Assembly: GCA_047967505.1 (NCBI GenBank)
Contig: CM106541.1
Direction: 5' to 3' (one strand)
DNA: 64,000 nucleotides
Source of the DNA: Dipteris shenzhenensis
Taxonomy: Eukaryota > Polypodiophyta > Polypodiopsida > Gleicheniales
This document shows positions 35,628-49,400 of this stretch, one piece after another (the stretch's first letter is position 1; every line of letters starts with the position of its first letter). Both the position numbers and the translations under genes were made by a program. The notes below the pieces were generated by a model that was given only the letters and a program-made list of their open reading frames with translations, made no database searches and was not told where the DNA came from.

Positions 35628-36510
35628 TTAAAAACTTTGACAACTATAGGTGGAGGGTTTTAGCTCACAACCCTTGCTATTAATCGAAGCAAGCATCTCA
35701 ATCTGCTCTTGACCACTCTCGCTGAAAGTATCGGATTTCTCTGAGCTGTTGTACTCCAAGCTGCGCGAAGCGACCCGTCTCAACCTGCCTCTGCCCAACC
35801 GTCTCGTTGTTCCTCTCAAGTGTAGAATCCTCCTTTGAACCAAGGTCAGCAAGATCGAAGTCACGAGAGGCTTTCGCCGTAAATCCTCCTTTGAACCAAG
35901 GTCAGCAAGATCGAAGTCACGAGAGGCTTTCGCCATAGGATAGTAATTCAAGCCTGCGTATGTTGGGATATTGTCTTTGTCCTTAGGCATGTGACTCTTT
36001 GAAGCCCATGTTGCTACGATCAGTGTCACACTCATTCCGTCGGCCCTCGTCCGCTACAGTAACTTCAAGCCCTGAATGGCAAGAAACTTCTCGTACCTGT
36101 ATGACTGGGGGCTAAGGGCGTCGCTTGGGCTCTGACATTTCCCCCCCCTTGAACTGGGGATCTTCGCCTGAACATCATTTTCTAGAACAGTATCATCCTT
36201 GTTCTTTGTGTAGCCCTTGACACTAGGAACATGGGAGCCAACATTAGTGGATACCTTCTCGTCGTCGTATTCCTTGGGACTGATCAAACTAGAACCATCT
36301 TCGCTCGGGCGTACGTGTCCGAAGAAACCTTTCTGCTGCATGGGAGGATAAGTGTTTCTTCCTTCGACCACTTCTTCGCTGCTGTAAGTCGCATTCTTTG
36401 GCTCTCCACTATAGATATTGTAACCTTCCCCCTAGAACTTAGGCTCCTCGATTTCGTCACGCTCACGATTTAAATCAGAAATTCTCATTTACTTGAGCTC
36501 CTGGCCGACC
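35628..36510 (-). pseudogene. unidentified gene remnant upstream of aldehyde oxidase
   Basis: One reverse frame stays open over about 290 codons from MRISDLNRERDEIEEPKF (near 36493) through EGRNTYPPMQQKGFFGHVRP and SRGGKCQSPSDALSPQSY to 35628, with in-frame TAGs near 36435 and 36054. It is hydrophilic, without transmembrane segments or a recognised domain. It lies divergent to the aldehyde oxidase, about 0.9 kb from its start. A 56-bp tandem duplication interrupts the C-terminal half. It may be a captured or decayed plant gene; function unknown. Confidence 0.4.
35826..35935. repeat. 56-bp tandem duplication
   Basis: AATCCTCCTTTGAACCAAGG and the following 33 bases to GAGGCTTTCGCC occur twice in a row, starting at 35826 and 35882, with no differences seen over 53 bases. 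56 is not a multiple of three, so it shifts the frame of the minus-strand remnant. Confidence 0.92.
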
Positions 36511-37417
36511 TCTTCAAGGTTGTGATCCTAGTCTTCTCTATGGCATTGAGCCATGTAGCTAAGGAGAGAGACTTTCGGTGTGGGATTGACAGATGGAAGC
36601 AACAATAATCTATAGATTACATATAGTTGGCTGACTAAGGTTGGCTGAAGTTCAAGAAAGATGAGTTCGCTTGCTAAGGGGGATATCAAGAAGATGAATA
36701 GCTCTCGACATCAGGGAAGAAACTACACGAGTGACATTGGGCAGGGAATGGCTATGAAGAGATAGAGTTACAACGCCATCAAACACAGGCCATGGACGCG
36801 TCCACTGAAACCAAAAACTCCTTGCCATGCACATTACCGCTCCCCCTGCCATGCACAATAGCTCAACCTCTAAACATAGAGAAGAGACGTGGCTTTGGAT
36901 TGACTATGGTGGCAGACATGCAGTGGTGCAACAAGTGCACCAATCACGCATTTCCCAACAAACGAAGCAACAAAAAAATGGGGAATTTCTGCTTTGCACA
37001 AAATGGATCGATGCTAGTAGGGCTGGAGCACTCCTAGTGGCATGGCAGTTCGACATCCCCGGACGAAGCCTTAATGCTGAGCTTCCGGCTTCCCCTAAGA
37101 GAGGACTGCCAACCCAGCAGGCTAAAAAGTGAAGATTCAAGCCCAGCGTTGGAATGCTGGACTGGTGCAGCCGGTTGATGGCTTGAGAGACTACTACCTC
37201 TCTCACCACAGGCGCGTATGCAGAGGCATCGGAGGCAGTTTGAAGTGGTTGCAGACGGTGCAACCGAGATGGGAGATCTTGTGTGTGTTATTACAAGACG
37301 CAAGTGCCGTGAGACGATCTCTTGGCCACGTGGTGTTGTGTGTGCCACCTCCATTTGATCTCTTGGGCTAACTTAGCCAACTGATAGGCAGAGCTGCAGA
37401 AACCAGCCATCGCGACC
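36511..37417. promoter_or_regulatory. upstream region of the aldehyde oxidase gene
   Basis: No gene recognised. Short ORFs on both strands overlap each other and look fortuitous. Within 150 bp of the ATG the sequence has GCCACGTGGTG (37323-37333), a perfect CACGTG G-box core, which in plants can bind bZIP factors including those of the abscisic acid response. No convincing TATA box was seen. The regulatory role is inference. Confidence 0.4.
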
Positions 37418-40400
37418 ATGCACCATGCTTCGTCCCGCCCCCTCGTCTTCTCCCTCAATGGCTCCCCCGTTCGCCTCCCCTCCCTCGACCCCTCCCTCAC
37501 CTTGCTCTCTTACCTCCGCCTCCACACTCGCTTCACCGGCACCAAGCTCTCCTGTGCTGAAGGTTGCTCCACCTCTCCCATATTCCTCGTCCCAATTCTT
37601 CTCACTCTCAGCTCAACAGTTACGCTTCTGATCATCTCTTTCATGTTTCGTTTCCTTGCAGGTGGATGTGGCGCTTGCCTCGTCCTCGTCTCCAGATATG
37701 ACGTTTCCTCCCGCCTCATTGAGGAATTCACCGTCAATTCTTGCCTCACCTTGCTTTGCTCCCTCGATGGCTGCGCTGTGACCACCATCGAGGGGCTCGG
37801 TAGCTCGCAGACCGGATTCCATGCCGTGCAAGAGAGAATTGCCGGGTTCCATGGCTCGCAATGCGGTTTCTGCACCCCTGGAATGTGCATGTCCATGTAC
37901 AGCTGCCTGCGCCGTGCTCAATCTAAGCAATCCGATGGAATTATAACCAACGATCACTCCACTACCTTGTGTACTACGCTGCCCAACCTGTCTGTGGAAG
38001 ACGCACAGAAGGCCATCGTCGGAAACTTGTGCAGATGCACGGGCTACAGGCCGATACTCGACGCGTGCAAAAGCTTCGCTGGAGACGTCGACGTAGAAGA
38101 CCTCGGCATAAACACATTCTGGACATCGGCTAAAGAGGCCGATGTTAGCCTTCTGCCTGCGTACGCTGTGGGGAGAGATCCTGCCTTCCCGCAATTTCTT
38201 ATCGAGGAGCTGAATTCCAGAGCACAATTGGCTTCCTGCGACGATGGACCGGCTCTCAAGCCAGCTCCCCTGACTGTTAAGTACATGGAAGCAGCTCCAA
38301 ACGGCGAAGAAAGGCTCTGGATTGAAACTCCCACGTTAGAATCCGTTTTCGAAGCTTTGCGACTGCATCAGGGGAGAACTGAATTGAAGCTGGTAGTCGG
38401 AAACACTAGTGCCGGGTACTACAAGGATCAGAAGCCTAAGGTATACATCGACATCAGCCATGTTCCGGAGTTGCTAATACTTCGAGAGACGAACAATTCG
38501 ATAGAGGTAGGATGTGCTGTGAGTATCGCGAAGCTGATCGATGCACTGGAAAACAAGTCGCGTTCTGCACAAGCTGCCAATGCTTCAGTGTTTCGTGGAA
38601 TCGCTTCGCACCTGAAAAAAGTGGCCAATCCTCATGTGCGCAATCGCGCCAGCATCGGCGGTAACCTGATCATGGCTCAACAGTATTCCTTCGACTCGGA
38701 TGTAGCGACACTCTTCTTAGCTGTGGGTGTGACTCTCAAGCTGAGAGGTGCCAATGGAAATCTCTCCTTTCTGAGAATGGCGGATTTCTTAGAGAAGGGT
38801 TCGCTAGAGCCAGGTGTAGTATTGGAGTCGATTTCTATACCTTTATGGCGTAATGAGCAGAGTTGCCAGGACCTCTGCTCCAACACAGATGAACCGCTGC
38901 CTAACGGCCACGCCAACGGCGATCAAACACGCGAAAGATTGGCAGATTCAGTTCTTGTTGACAGAAATCCTCAGGATAATTTCTCCACGACGCGCTCGTT
39001 CAAAAGTTTCAGGGCCGCCCCGCGTCAACTGGGAAATTCTTTGGCACTTCTCAACGCTGCTTTCCTTGCAGACGTCTCTGCAAATCAATCCTGTACAAAG
39101 CATTCGATCATCGACGTAAAACTGGCGTTTGGAGCATTTGGACAGAAGCATGCCATTCGAGCACGAACAGTAGAAAGATTCCTTATTGGTAAAACGATGA
39201 GTTCGGACGTTCTTCTCGAAGCCATCGAGATGTTAAAGACTGAGATAGCAGCTCCTTTGAAAGGAACAAGGAAAGCGAGTTTCAGGTCTAGTCTGGCCGT
39301 TGGCTTCTTATTTGATTTTTTCCGACCAATGTTACCGGAGATGCCGACGCGCTCCTTGGTCAATGGTGCACTCAATGTTTCCCACGGAGATGATTCCAAC
39401 GCAGTGGAGTTGAACGGCAGCAATGCGTCAAAGTGTGTTCCTGAAGCCTCCCAAACCTGCACGGACCGGATTTACATATCCGGGAAACAAATTGTACCAG
39501 CTTGTGACGAGAACTCGGTTGGGAAGCCGATACAAAAGTCAGAGGCTAAAATTCAAGCAGCAGGTGGATACGGCCTATGTTTTCTTTACTCTAAGGCTTA
39601 GCTCTCTTCGGGGCTTTTATGGCTCTTCCTTTCCTTCGAAAACAATAAGCAATCACTCTGTTTTCCTCCAATGTATCCCACTCTGGTGTTTGGATCGCTT
39701 ATCAGCATCTTTGATGCAGGACTTTCCTGTTCGCTAATGTAGAACCAGATTATCAGCTTGTTTGCGCATTGTTTCATCGATAGTTGACGATGTGATTGAT
39801 TTTTATCCAGGAGAGGCAGTCTACGTTGATGACATTCCTTCTCCAGATCATTGTCTCTTTGCAGCATTTGTTTCAAGCGAAAAAGCTTATGCGAATATCA
39901 AAATTTTTGATCCAAAACTCGCACTTGCATCTCCTGGTGTAGTAGCATATATATCTGCTGACGACATTCCCAAAGGAGGGGCAAATGTTGGAGTTGCAGC
40001 TTTTGGTGCACCAGAAAACCTTTTTGCAACAGATGTGACTGAGTACGTCGGCCATCCCCTGGGTGTCGTGGTATCCACTCGATCCATCTTCTCGTTCTCA
40101 ATACGTATGGTAGAATTTCACGGCCGTCAATGGATTATAAATATGCGTTTTGAGCTTCTCGGCCTATATAAAACAAGAACGAAAAGAAATTAAGCACAGG
40201 CAAAAATACCAATTGGGAGGAAGGTGTGATACGTACGGAAATATTAGGAAAACATTTTCTGTACTGTAAATTATAAGAGGAAAGAACAATCTTGTTCCAC
40301 ATAATTTCCCTATATGCAGGACCTTTAATTTCTTAAACTGCTTAAATATCTCGCAAAATGCCAAAGGTCCAGAACAACGTTCGTGCTCTGGATTGGTTTT

Positions 40401-43400
40401 CCAGGTTGCAGATTCTCCACAACATGCAAAAGATGCTGCAGAAAGGGTAAAAGTGGAGTATGATTTGGATAACCTGGGATCACCTGTGCTGTCTATCGAA
40501 GATGCAGTGGAAAAGAATTCTTTCTTTCCACTATTACCTTTCGTTGCTTCAAAACAAGTAGGAGACATCGATAAGGGATTTTCTGCAGCAGATCACAGAA
40601 TTGAAGAGGCTGAGGTAAATGAGTTCCTCAGAAGAAAGTGTCCACTCTGATTTCTTTTGGTAACTGCTTTTAAGCGTTCACTGGTTGGGGCAGAGCAACT
40701 AACACTTGATATTTATAGGTGAGGACAGGGTCACAATACTTTTTCTACATGGAGACCCAAACAGCGCTAGCCATTCCAGACGAAGATGACTGCATGCTGC
40801 TTTATAGCTCATGTCAAAGCCCTGATTTTTTACAAACGCGTATCTCTGTTTGTCTTGGTCTTCCAGCTCATAACATCAGGATAATAACAAGAAGAGTAGG
40901 GGGTGGTTTTGGAGGGAAAGCCTTCAGGAACATTACGGTAATGAGAAATTTACCTCTCTTAAATAAGACGTCTAATCTTAGTATTATTTTTCGAGAGACT
41001 CTCCAACAGGGTCTCCTCTTATTTGACTTTTGGAGTCTCAGGTGGCAGCAGCATGCGCGGTCGCAGCATATAAGCTAAGACGTCCTGTGCGGATGTATCT
41101 GGACCGTAACACTGACATGAGCATGATGGGTGGACGACACCCAACCAGAACAATTTATTCGGTTGGCTTCAGATCTGATGGCACGGTGACTGGTCTTCAA
41201 GCTAAGGTTTTTATTGATGCCGGCTGGTCAGAAGACCTCAGTCCGTTCATGCCCGTGGCCATTCATGGGGGACTGCAAAAATACAACTGGGGATCCCTAA
41301 ATGTTCAGTACAAAGTATGCAAAACAAATCTATCCAGCAAAACAGCTATGCGAGCACCAGGTCATCTTCAAGGATCATTCATTGCTGATAGTGTGCTTGA
41401 GCATGTTGCAGCCACCTTGGGTTTAGATGTGCACACAGTGATTGAAAGGAACATGCACACACTTGACAGTCTCAAAGTTTTCTACAGTAATTGTAATATT
41501 GATAGCTCTGAAGGCCACACTCTACCCTCAATTTGGAGTACGCTGTCAAAGCGTATGGAAGCAAGAGAAAAAACTGTTTGTAATTTCAATCTTACCAACA
41601 CATGGTTCAAAAGGGGATTATCAATGATACCATGCATATACAATGTAGAGCAAACGCCCAAACCTGCAAGAGTAAGTATCTTTGGGGATGGTTCTGTGGT
41701 GGTTGAGGTTGGAGGAATTGAGATAGGGCAAGGCTTATGGACCAAAGTGAAGCAGACAGCTATATATGGACTAGGCCAGCTGTGGCCAACAGATAGAGCA
41801 CTCTCAGAGTCATTGAAGGTACGTGTGGTGCAGGCAGATAGCATTAGCCTGCCACATGGGGGAATGACAGCAGGCAGCACTGCCTCTGAAGGAAGTTGTG
41901 AAGCTGTAAGGCGCGCATGTCAAATACTTGTCAGCAGGCTTATGCCACTGAAGGCAAAGAAGGAACAAGAGTCCTCAGGTGGCATTTCTTGGAACGAGCT
42001 GATCAAGGCGGTATGTTTGAAAGTTGCTATTAAACCTAGTAAACTTTTGCACTATGTTATTATTAATCATCTTGTGTCATAGATTCCCCATATAAGTTCT
42101 TGAAAGAAAACAGGGTGGAGGCTCACCAGACTGTGATGCCCTGCCCTCCACACACATACCAAGGTAGGAATAGATGAACGCACAATCTTAATTACTGCAA
42201 TGGAAAATGCCAACACTGGAAGTACCAAAACTGAAATGCAGCACCAACTGCAACATCAACAATGAAACCAATACATAGCAAATCCTATTAAGGAGGTGTA
42301 GGGGTGAACCCACCTCGGGGCTTCTCATAGCGGCCAGGCCTCAGTCTCATCCTCTATGGCACTGACACGTCACACAGTATACACACATGCATATATCACA
42401 TAAGTTAGACCATTGATTTTGTGCCATGTGGCACCCATCCCCTCCATCCATGGTGGGAGTATGCCATGTCGTGTAGTCATTAAAAATCTCTGACCACTAG
42501 TCCATGACATAATATCATCAGTGTCTAACCTAGGACCTCAAGTTTGACTACCACTCTTTTGACCTTCAAATAGTCCTAACCCCAAAGCACCCCAAGGGTG
42601 ATTTAAAATGAAGTAAAATCCATAATTCGCCCCTAGCTTTTCCAATACTTTCGGTGGATGAACAATGGATTAGGCTTTGTACCCATCAGGTTGGAAAAAT
42701 TCTCGCTTCTTGGTTAGGATATTTGCCACCTGATCTTTTTGGATGTATTGCATCAAGTATTTTCTCCTTTCAGGCTTATTGAGAAGATTGTCATGCATCA
42801 GATTTCAGGTGGACTCCAAGCTGAAATGCACTTTGCACAAAGGCTAGTGCATTGGAAGCACGAAACACCTTGCATGATATGATGACGGTTGTACCTTACA
42901 TATTCAATTGACTACTGGATTTGATAGAGGTGTCATTTATTGATGGTAGGGATAGATATGATGGTGGTTGTACCTTACATGTTCAACTATTGTTAGAGCT
43001 ATGATGCCTAGAGTTATGACAAAGGATAAGCAAGCCTATAACAATGGAAACCTGACATCTAAGGAGAATACACTTATGTGAATGCTGGAAATGCAGCCCA
43101 GACATGCTACGCCTCTCCCTAGTACACAGCCGAATCATACTTCAAGGCCATAGAAGATGCCTCCATATGCAAGAAAAAAATCTTGTTGTTTTAGGTGATT
43201 ACAGCTGCAAATTTTGTGGGGATGGTGGCTCAAATAAAAACAGCAGCCCACTTGATGGAAATGTTTGTATTGTCTTCTTACTACAAGAGTAACATGGACA
43301 GCTGACCATTTTCGGCCTAAAGCAAATGAAGATCAAACAGGATCTGGCATTTACCTGTTCCATCCAATTCTTGCTCGGTCTACCAAAATAGGTTCAAACA

Positions 43401-46400
43401 ATATGTTTGATTATTTTTTTGTCAGGGGGTTGGACTTTGGTCTACCCAATAACAAGGAAACATTGTGGGACCATGCTTACATGACTCTAGCAGGCCTGAT
43501 TGGGTCTTTGTCATATTCTTTGGTTGTTCGGAGGCTAGGTGCACAATGACTCCTAGCAGGCCTGATTGGTCTCTCTCATATTCTTTGGTTGTTCGGAGGC
43601 TAGGTGCACAATGTTTCTTTTTTTTTTTTTTTGGTGGGAACTAGGTGCACAATGTTTCAACAAAGACATCATCTTTGGAAGACATCCGAAAGACATGTAT
43701 GCTAGCATCCAACTATTGGAGCCCTATGTTATCTCATATGGGAGAACTCTAGATCCATGGAATGTTGGGGAATTACAACAGCTTGTGGAGCTGTTTGAGA
43801 CAGCTGTAATGAAGATGATTTTCAGTTCTTCACATTTGGTAAGGACAGCATAACCAAAGATGCAAGGCAAAGACAGCTCATTGAAGCTACCTTGTGGGGT
43901 ATATGGCAAAGCAATCAATGTGTCCCATGTGGAGAAAAGTGGACAGCAAAGCACAATGGGGTGTGCAAAATAAAAACCATGGGGACATCCGAAACTTACG
44001 TGATTATGGAGCTTTGTGATGATGAGCATGCCAAGATGGATTATCACCCACATGACCCAGCGATGCCACAACACCCAAGACAAATGTATATAGCACATTT
44101 CCTTTTGACGCTGGTGGCATGCATGAAGGAATATGTCCTGTTTACCTCAGGGTGCTAGCCATCACTTGCAATTTTGAGGACAATTATTTTTGAGGGATGG
44201 ATTGTAATGAAGGCCAAGTTTGGGCCAAGTTAGTGAGGGTTAGGGCTAATTTGACTAACTGAAGTTTAGGCCTAGAGAGGGTAAAAAAGGAGATATATTG
44301 GAGGGGCCTATATAAGTCCACCTCCCCACCCTTTGTAGACACTTTTGATGTGACATCTAATCCTATCTCTCTCCCTCAAACCCCCCCCCCCCCCCCGCCT
44401 TCCTCCCTCCGCCCTCAACCTTGCCTTCAGCAGCTCCAACCTCAGCCTCACCATCAGCTCCTGCTCTGTCACACCATCTCTGCTTCACACCCACACTGCA
44501 GTTGCGCCCTTTGGCTGCTGCGCCATCTCTGTTGCCACGCGTCACCACGCTACTGCTACTGCTGCCTCCGCGGGTCGCCTTGCTGCTGCTGTTCATTGCA
44601 CCTATGGGGCCTTGCTGCCACCGGGCCTCCGCTAGGCCAGACGCCTAGTTGCAGGCACCTACGCCAGGGCTTCCAGCCTTTGTGAGCTGCTAGCTTGCGT
44701 CAGGGGCTCCAAGCCCCCCCATGAGCTGTGCCAAGGGCTCCAGACCCCCCTCCATGAGCTGCTATCTGTGCTAGAGGCTCCAGGTCCCCCCGTAAGCCCT
44801 ATTGCCGATGCCAAGGACTCGAGACCCCCCGTGAGTCGTTGTTGTCTACACCAAGGACCCCAGGCCCTCCCTCGAACTGTTGTACCTACACCAAGGGACC
44901 TTGTGAGCCTATGGTCGATCACATTTGACAAGGGCCTGAAAAAGACCTGCAAACGGAAACAAACGGGGGGGAAATCAGACCTGAAAAACGGGAAAAATTC
45001 AGACCAACAAACATGGGCTCCAAGTGAAGAGATTCAAAGCCGCAAGAAGGGGTTAAGACACCATCAAAGTTGCCAATATGGGGACAACGGAGAGCTCACC
45101 GGATCAGAAAACAAGAGGTGAGAAGGACCGGAAGTATAGCCTCATTTGGACGAAGGTGGAGAAGATTGAAGACCCAAGTGTTAAGGCTTGCATATCAACA
45201 CTCAAGGAAGTATGCAATGTTGGGGTAAAGGCACATTGCCACCCATTAAAAGTTATGACCCCTATGATTGTCTTAAGACAGTCATAGGGTGAATCCCTAA
45301 TCCTAATAAAACCTTAGAGTTTGTGGTGTGGCTCAACACTTTTTACACACCCACACTTCTTGTGTCTCCCTCTCCTAACGTTCCACCTCCTCTCTTTCCC
45401 TCACAAGTGGTATCAGAGCCACTCTCTCACTCCGGTCTACCCCTCCCTCTACCCCTTCCTCTCCCCTCGGGCCTCGTGCCCTCAACAGCGAGCAGGGCGT
45501 GGCAGCAAGCCAGGGCACCCGCCGCGCGCAGCAGGTGCGCGAGCACCCATAGCTGCAGCAGCAGCTAGCTGCTACCCGCTACCCGGCGGCCGCAGCCTAC
45601 CAGGCGGGCGCAGCCAGCGTGCAGCACCGGCCGCGCGCAGCCAGTCGACCGACTGCAAGGCAGCAACCGCGACCAGCCGTACCGGCTGTACGGACGCCGC
45701 GACAGGTACAGCCAGCCGTACCGGCTGTACGAAAGCCGTACCGGCTGTACGGACGCGTGCATGTACAAGCAGCCGTACAGGCTGTACCCTCAGCCAGAAT
45801 TTCGACGATTTTTTTTGGGGATCCGTGCCCTCGTAGGTACAGGGTACAGCAGGTACTCTTCGCAGGTACAGAAGGTACAGCAGGCACATATTTTTTTTTT
45901 TGGGAAGAAGGAAAAGAGTGAGAGCACTCTGTCCTTTTGCGTGATACTTGCAAGTACACGTAGGTACAGAAGTACAACGAGGTTTTTTCTAGATGCATTC
46001 CTGGAATTTTTCAGTCCTAAAACTGTGTGTTTGAGGTACAGCAAGTACACTCGTGTCCCTCGTGCTTGGGGTGACTACCACAGTGTGTGGTGGTTGCACA
46101 GTTATTTTTCGGGAAGGTCAGATGCCTTGATTTTGCAGAGGTCTTTTATGCTTTTGCTGAGTGCAAATCTCAGTTTTCGGGTGACAATTTCATAGGGCTT
46201 TTGCCTGGAAGTGTATGCAGTGTATGCCTTGAGGCAGTGTGGAGCCAGGGTGCCCACATTGGTCTCGTTTTCCGTAGTGTATCAGTGACATTTCTTTGCA
46301 GGTCACAATTTGTGTACGACACTTTGAAAATCTCAGTTGAGCCACGCTTGGCCAGGGTGCATCGAGTTTACTCGGTCCCTAACTGTCCATCGTTGACAGT

Positions 46401-49400
46401 GCTCAAAAGATCTTCTTTTCGGTGTTTGTACGTTGGGATCTGTGTTGCCACTGTGCACACAGGCAGTTTATGCATTAGTTTGTCAGGTGAAAGTGCCAAG
46501 AGAGCGCTGTATTTTGTATGCTACCTCAGTGTTGAGGTGTTTTTTCACTTGGTACAGGTGTCAAATCAAGGGGCTTTTGCCCAGATTTTGCTTGTGAGCA
46601 CTTGAGTTACTGTTTGAGAACTTCAGATGCCTTTTACCCTTGGCAGAAGGGTGATTGTTTGGGATTTGTCCCATACTTTGTTGCAGGTTTTGTGACAGGC
46701 TGAGGTGTTTGGAGCCTTTTTCAGTGGACAAAACAGTGTATGACAAGTGGTTTATGCATATAAAATCAGTGCAATACCTCATCTGAGGTGGGAGAAGTGA
46801 TCAGGACATCAGTGTTTTGTGTTTCGTCAGATGATGATGCACTTGTAAAGCACTTGTGGAACAGCTGCAGCATTCTGTAGTTATGTTTTATGCCTATTTG
46901 AGCACGGTACAGTGTGTCAGAAGGTACAGTGACTGGAGGGAAAATTTTCTGTTTTGCTGCAGATTTTTTGACAGTAAAAAACAGCACTATTGTGAGTGCT
47001 CCTGGCTCTTGATAGAGCAGGTTTTCTGAGAAATCAGAATTTTATTTAGTCTTTTTTTTTTTTTTTTTTGACTTACAGGGAGTCAGGCACTTTCCGTATC
47101 TGATATGGCATCAGGGGGAAGTGAATCTTCAATACTGAACATAAAGAAATTGGAAGGGGCACACAATTATGCATTATGGGCAGAACAGTGTTTGAATGTA
47201 CTTCTGCTAAAGAAGATTTCTAAGCCCATAAAGGTGAAGGGTGTCAAGCCATCTGGGATGGCAGATGATGAGTGGGAGGAGCTTGATTTGTCCGCAAGGG
47301 CGGCTATCATGCTTACTCTCACTGACTCTCTTGTGTTCAATGTTCAGGTAGAAAAGACCTCTTATGGCCTATGGCAGAGGCTAGAAGAGTTGTATGCCCA
47401 AAAGAGTTCAGCCAGTAAGGTTTATTGGTTGAAGAAGCTTGTCGACCTTCGCATGAAGGAAGGTACAGCTATGACCTCACACTTGAGTGAGTTCAATGCC
47501 ATCTTTACACAGCTTATTGCACAGGGGAAAGTCTATTAACGTCCACGGAAGACCAACAGGTCTATGGGACAACAAATACATCAATTTAGGGAGGGCACAT
47601 CGCAGCTACCATAAAGTGCAAAAGCATCTCTATTTATTTAGAGTAGCTACATCTAATAAAGCATTAAAAACATGTAATCATCCATACATCAGTTTAAGAC
47701 TCAGAGTATTTTGGCATGGATTTGAATTCTTTGATATTTGCCATGCCTTCATTGTATATTGTCCATTTTCCATTCTTCCTTGCAGCTTTAACCTTGGCTA
47801 ATTTAGTCGCCTTGTTCTTCAGCTGAGCTCATGTGAGCTCCTTAGCTATCCATACCTTTGTCCCTTTCAAATTATGTGATTGGAGAAGAATCTTGGTTCG
47901 TAGTTTACGTGACTTGAAAGTGATGATAGCATTTCCCTTGGAGTGTTTGATATTAGTTGCTACCTCATCATTATCATCTTCATCATCATCCTTCCATTCT
48001 CAAGGCACAAGCCTTCATGAGGCTAGTGTCACATGCACCCCTGGACTTGGGTGCAAAGTGACACACTGGTTACATTGACAAGTGCGTAATAGTTCCCTAA
48101 TAGGAGATTTTGTCGTATGTTGTGACACTTTTGAGACAGTCAGGCACAAGCTACGCAAGTCATTCTCTCAGCCTTAGGTCAAGTCAGAAGATCAGTCCTT
48201 GTTCACTAATGCCCACTAGAGAACCGTAGGGTAGTGTTTCTGTCTTAGGTTTAGGGATAGGTTTAGGTCCAGCCTAGGATAGGAGCCCTTTTGGTCCCCC
48301 TTAGGGCTGGAACAAGTGAAGAGAATGGCAAGGGAAGGGCTTCCTTTATAGGCTACCCTGCACCCCTCCCTAGGCTGCCTTTATGGGGCCTAGGGCTGCA
48401 TTTATGGGGCCTAGGGCTGCCTTTATGGGGCCTAGGGCTGGCATTTATGGAGCCTAGGGCTGCCATTTATGGTTGCAGACAACCAACCCCAAAAGCCTTA
48501 TAAATAGGGGGCCTCCAGGCCCTCTTTCCTCATTCAGTTCTCCAGCCTCCTACAGCTCCTCCTCAGCCCCCTCTGAAGAGCCTAACACTAACCACCAATG
48601 GCCCTCTGACCAGCCTCAGCCTTTGGCATCAATTCAGCCCTTTGGGAAGGTGTTCATGCAGCGCATCAGACAGGAAGTCGGGACAGCGAATGGAGTAAGG
48701 TTTGGGGTCTATTTCAGCAGCTCTTTTCAGTTATATTACAGTTTTACACAGCTCATTCTCAGCTCTTATCTCTCAGCTCTTTTATAGGATCTATCACTCC
48801 TAGCTTTCACTCTCTCACTCACGCAGTAACCCTACATCCTGGTGAACAGCACAAGCCTCTCCCTTGCCTTGCGGAAGCATCATACATCGTTAGTGTGGAC
48901 AGCATCAAAGTCTAGGTATTGGTCGGCGTTGCCTCTCAGGTCTATGGGTATGCTATACGTGTGCACAGTGAGCTCTTTAGAAGTGTGTTTCCATGCTCTC
49001 TCGAAGAGTGTTCTTTGTTTTTCTTAGTTCTCCAAGTATAAAGCAAATTCTCCCCTAGTTGGGGGAGGGGGCCCTCAGTGTGGGTACAGGGACCTAATCG
49101 GTTGTCAACTCTTCTCTCTCTCTACCCTCATCTCCTTTTTCTCTCTATGGTAAACAACGCTAATTCCTTGCTAAAGGTTTAAAGAAGGTCTTGCTGTGAA
49201 TTACACGATCAGATTACCCTTGCATGTTACAGCTAGTCCTAAACTCTAGCCTCGTCAACTCCTGGGCGACTTTATTTTATAAGAGTTGACTTTGGTAATA
49301 TGGCCTAGTAGAACTAGAACCAATAGGCCATACTAGGGGATAAAGCAAACACAATAGAAATATCGTCTGGACGATGGTCTACATACTAGTCACTGGCAAA

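Noticed and set aside
37562-37662. A real 33-residue insertion in the Fe-S domain
   Set aside because: It has perfect GT-AG ends and a pyrimidine-rich 3' end, and its removal restores the invariant C-x4-C-x2-C loop.
37613-38334. Minus-strand ORFs opposite aldehyde oxidase exon 2
   Set aside because: They are shadows of a strongly coding plus-strand exon; no independent motif or composition supports them.
37418-42010. Xanthine dehydrogenase instead of aldehyde oxidase
   Set aside because: The molybdopterin domain has GGGFGGKAF and MRAPGHLQGSF, closer to aldehyde oxidases than to the GGKE and FRGFG patterns of xanthine dehydrogenase. The C-terminal catalytic part is not visible, so a small doubt remains.
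44350-44960. Proline/leucine-rich ORFs in the copia LTR
   Set aside because: They lie in the GC-rich LTR with a poly-C run, are open on both strands, and have no conserved motif.
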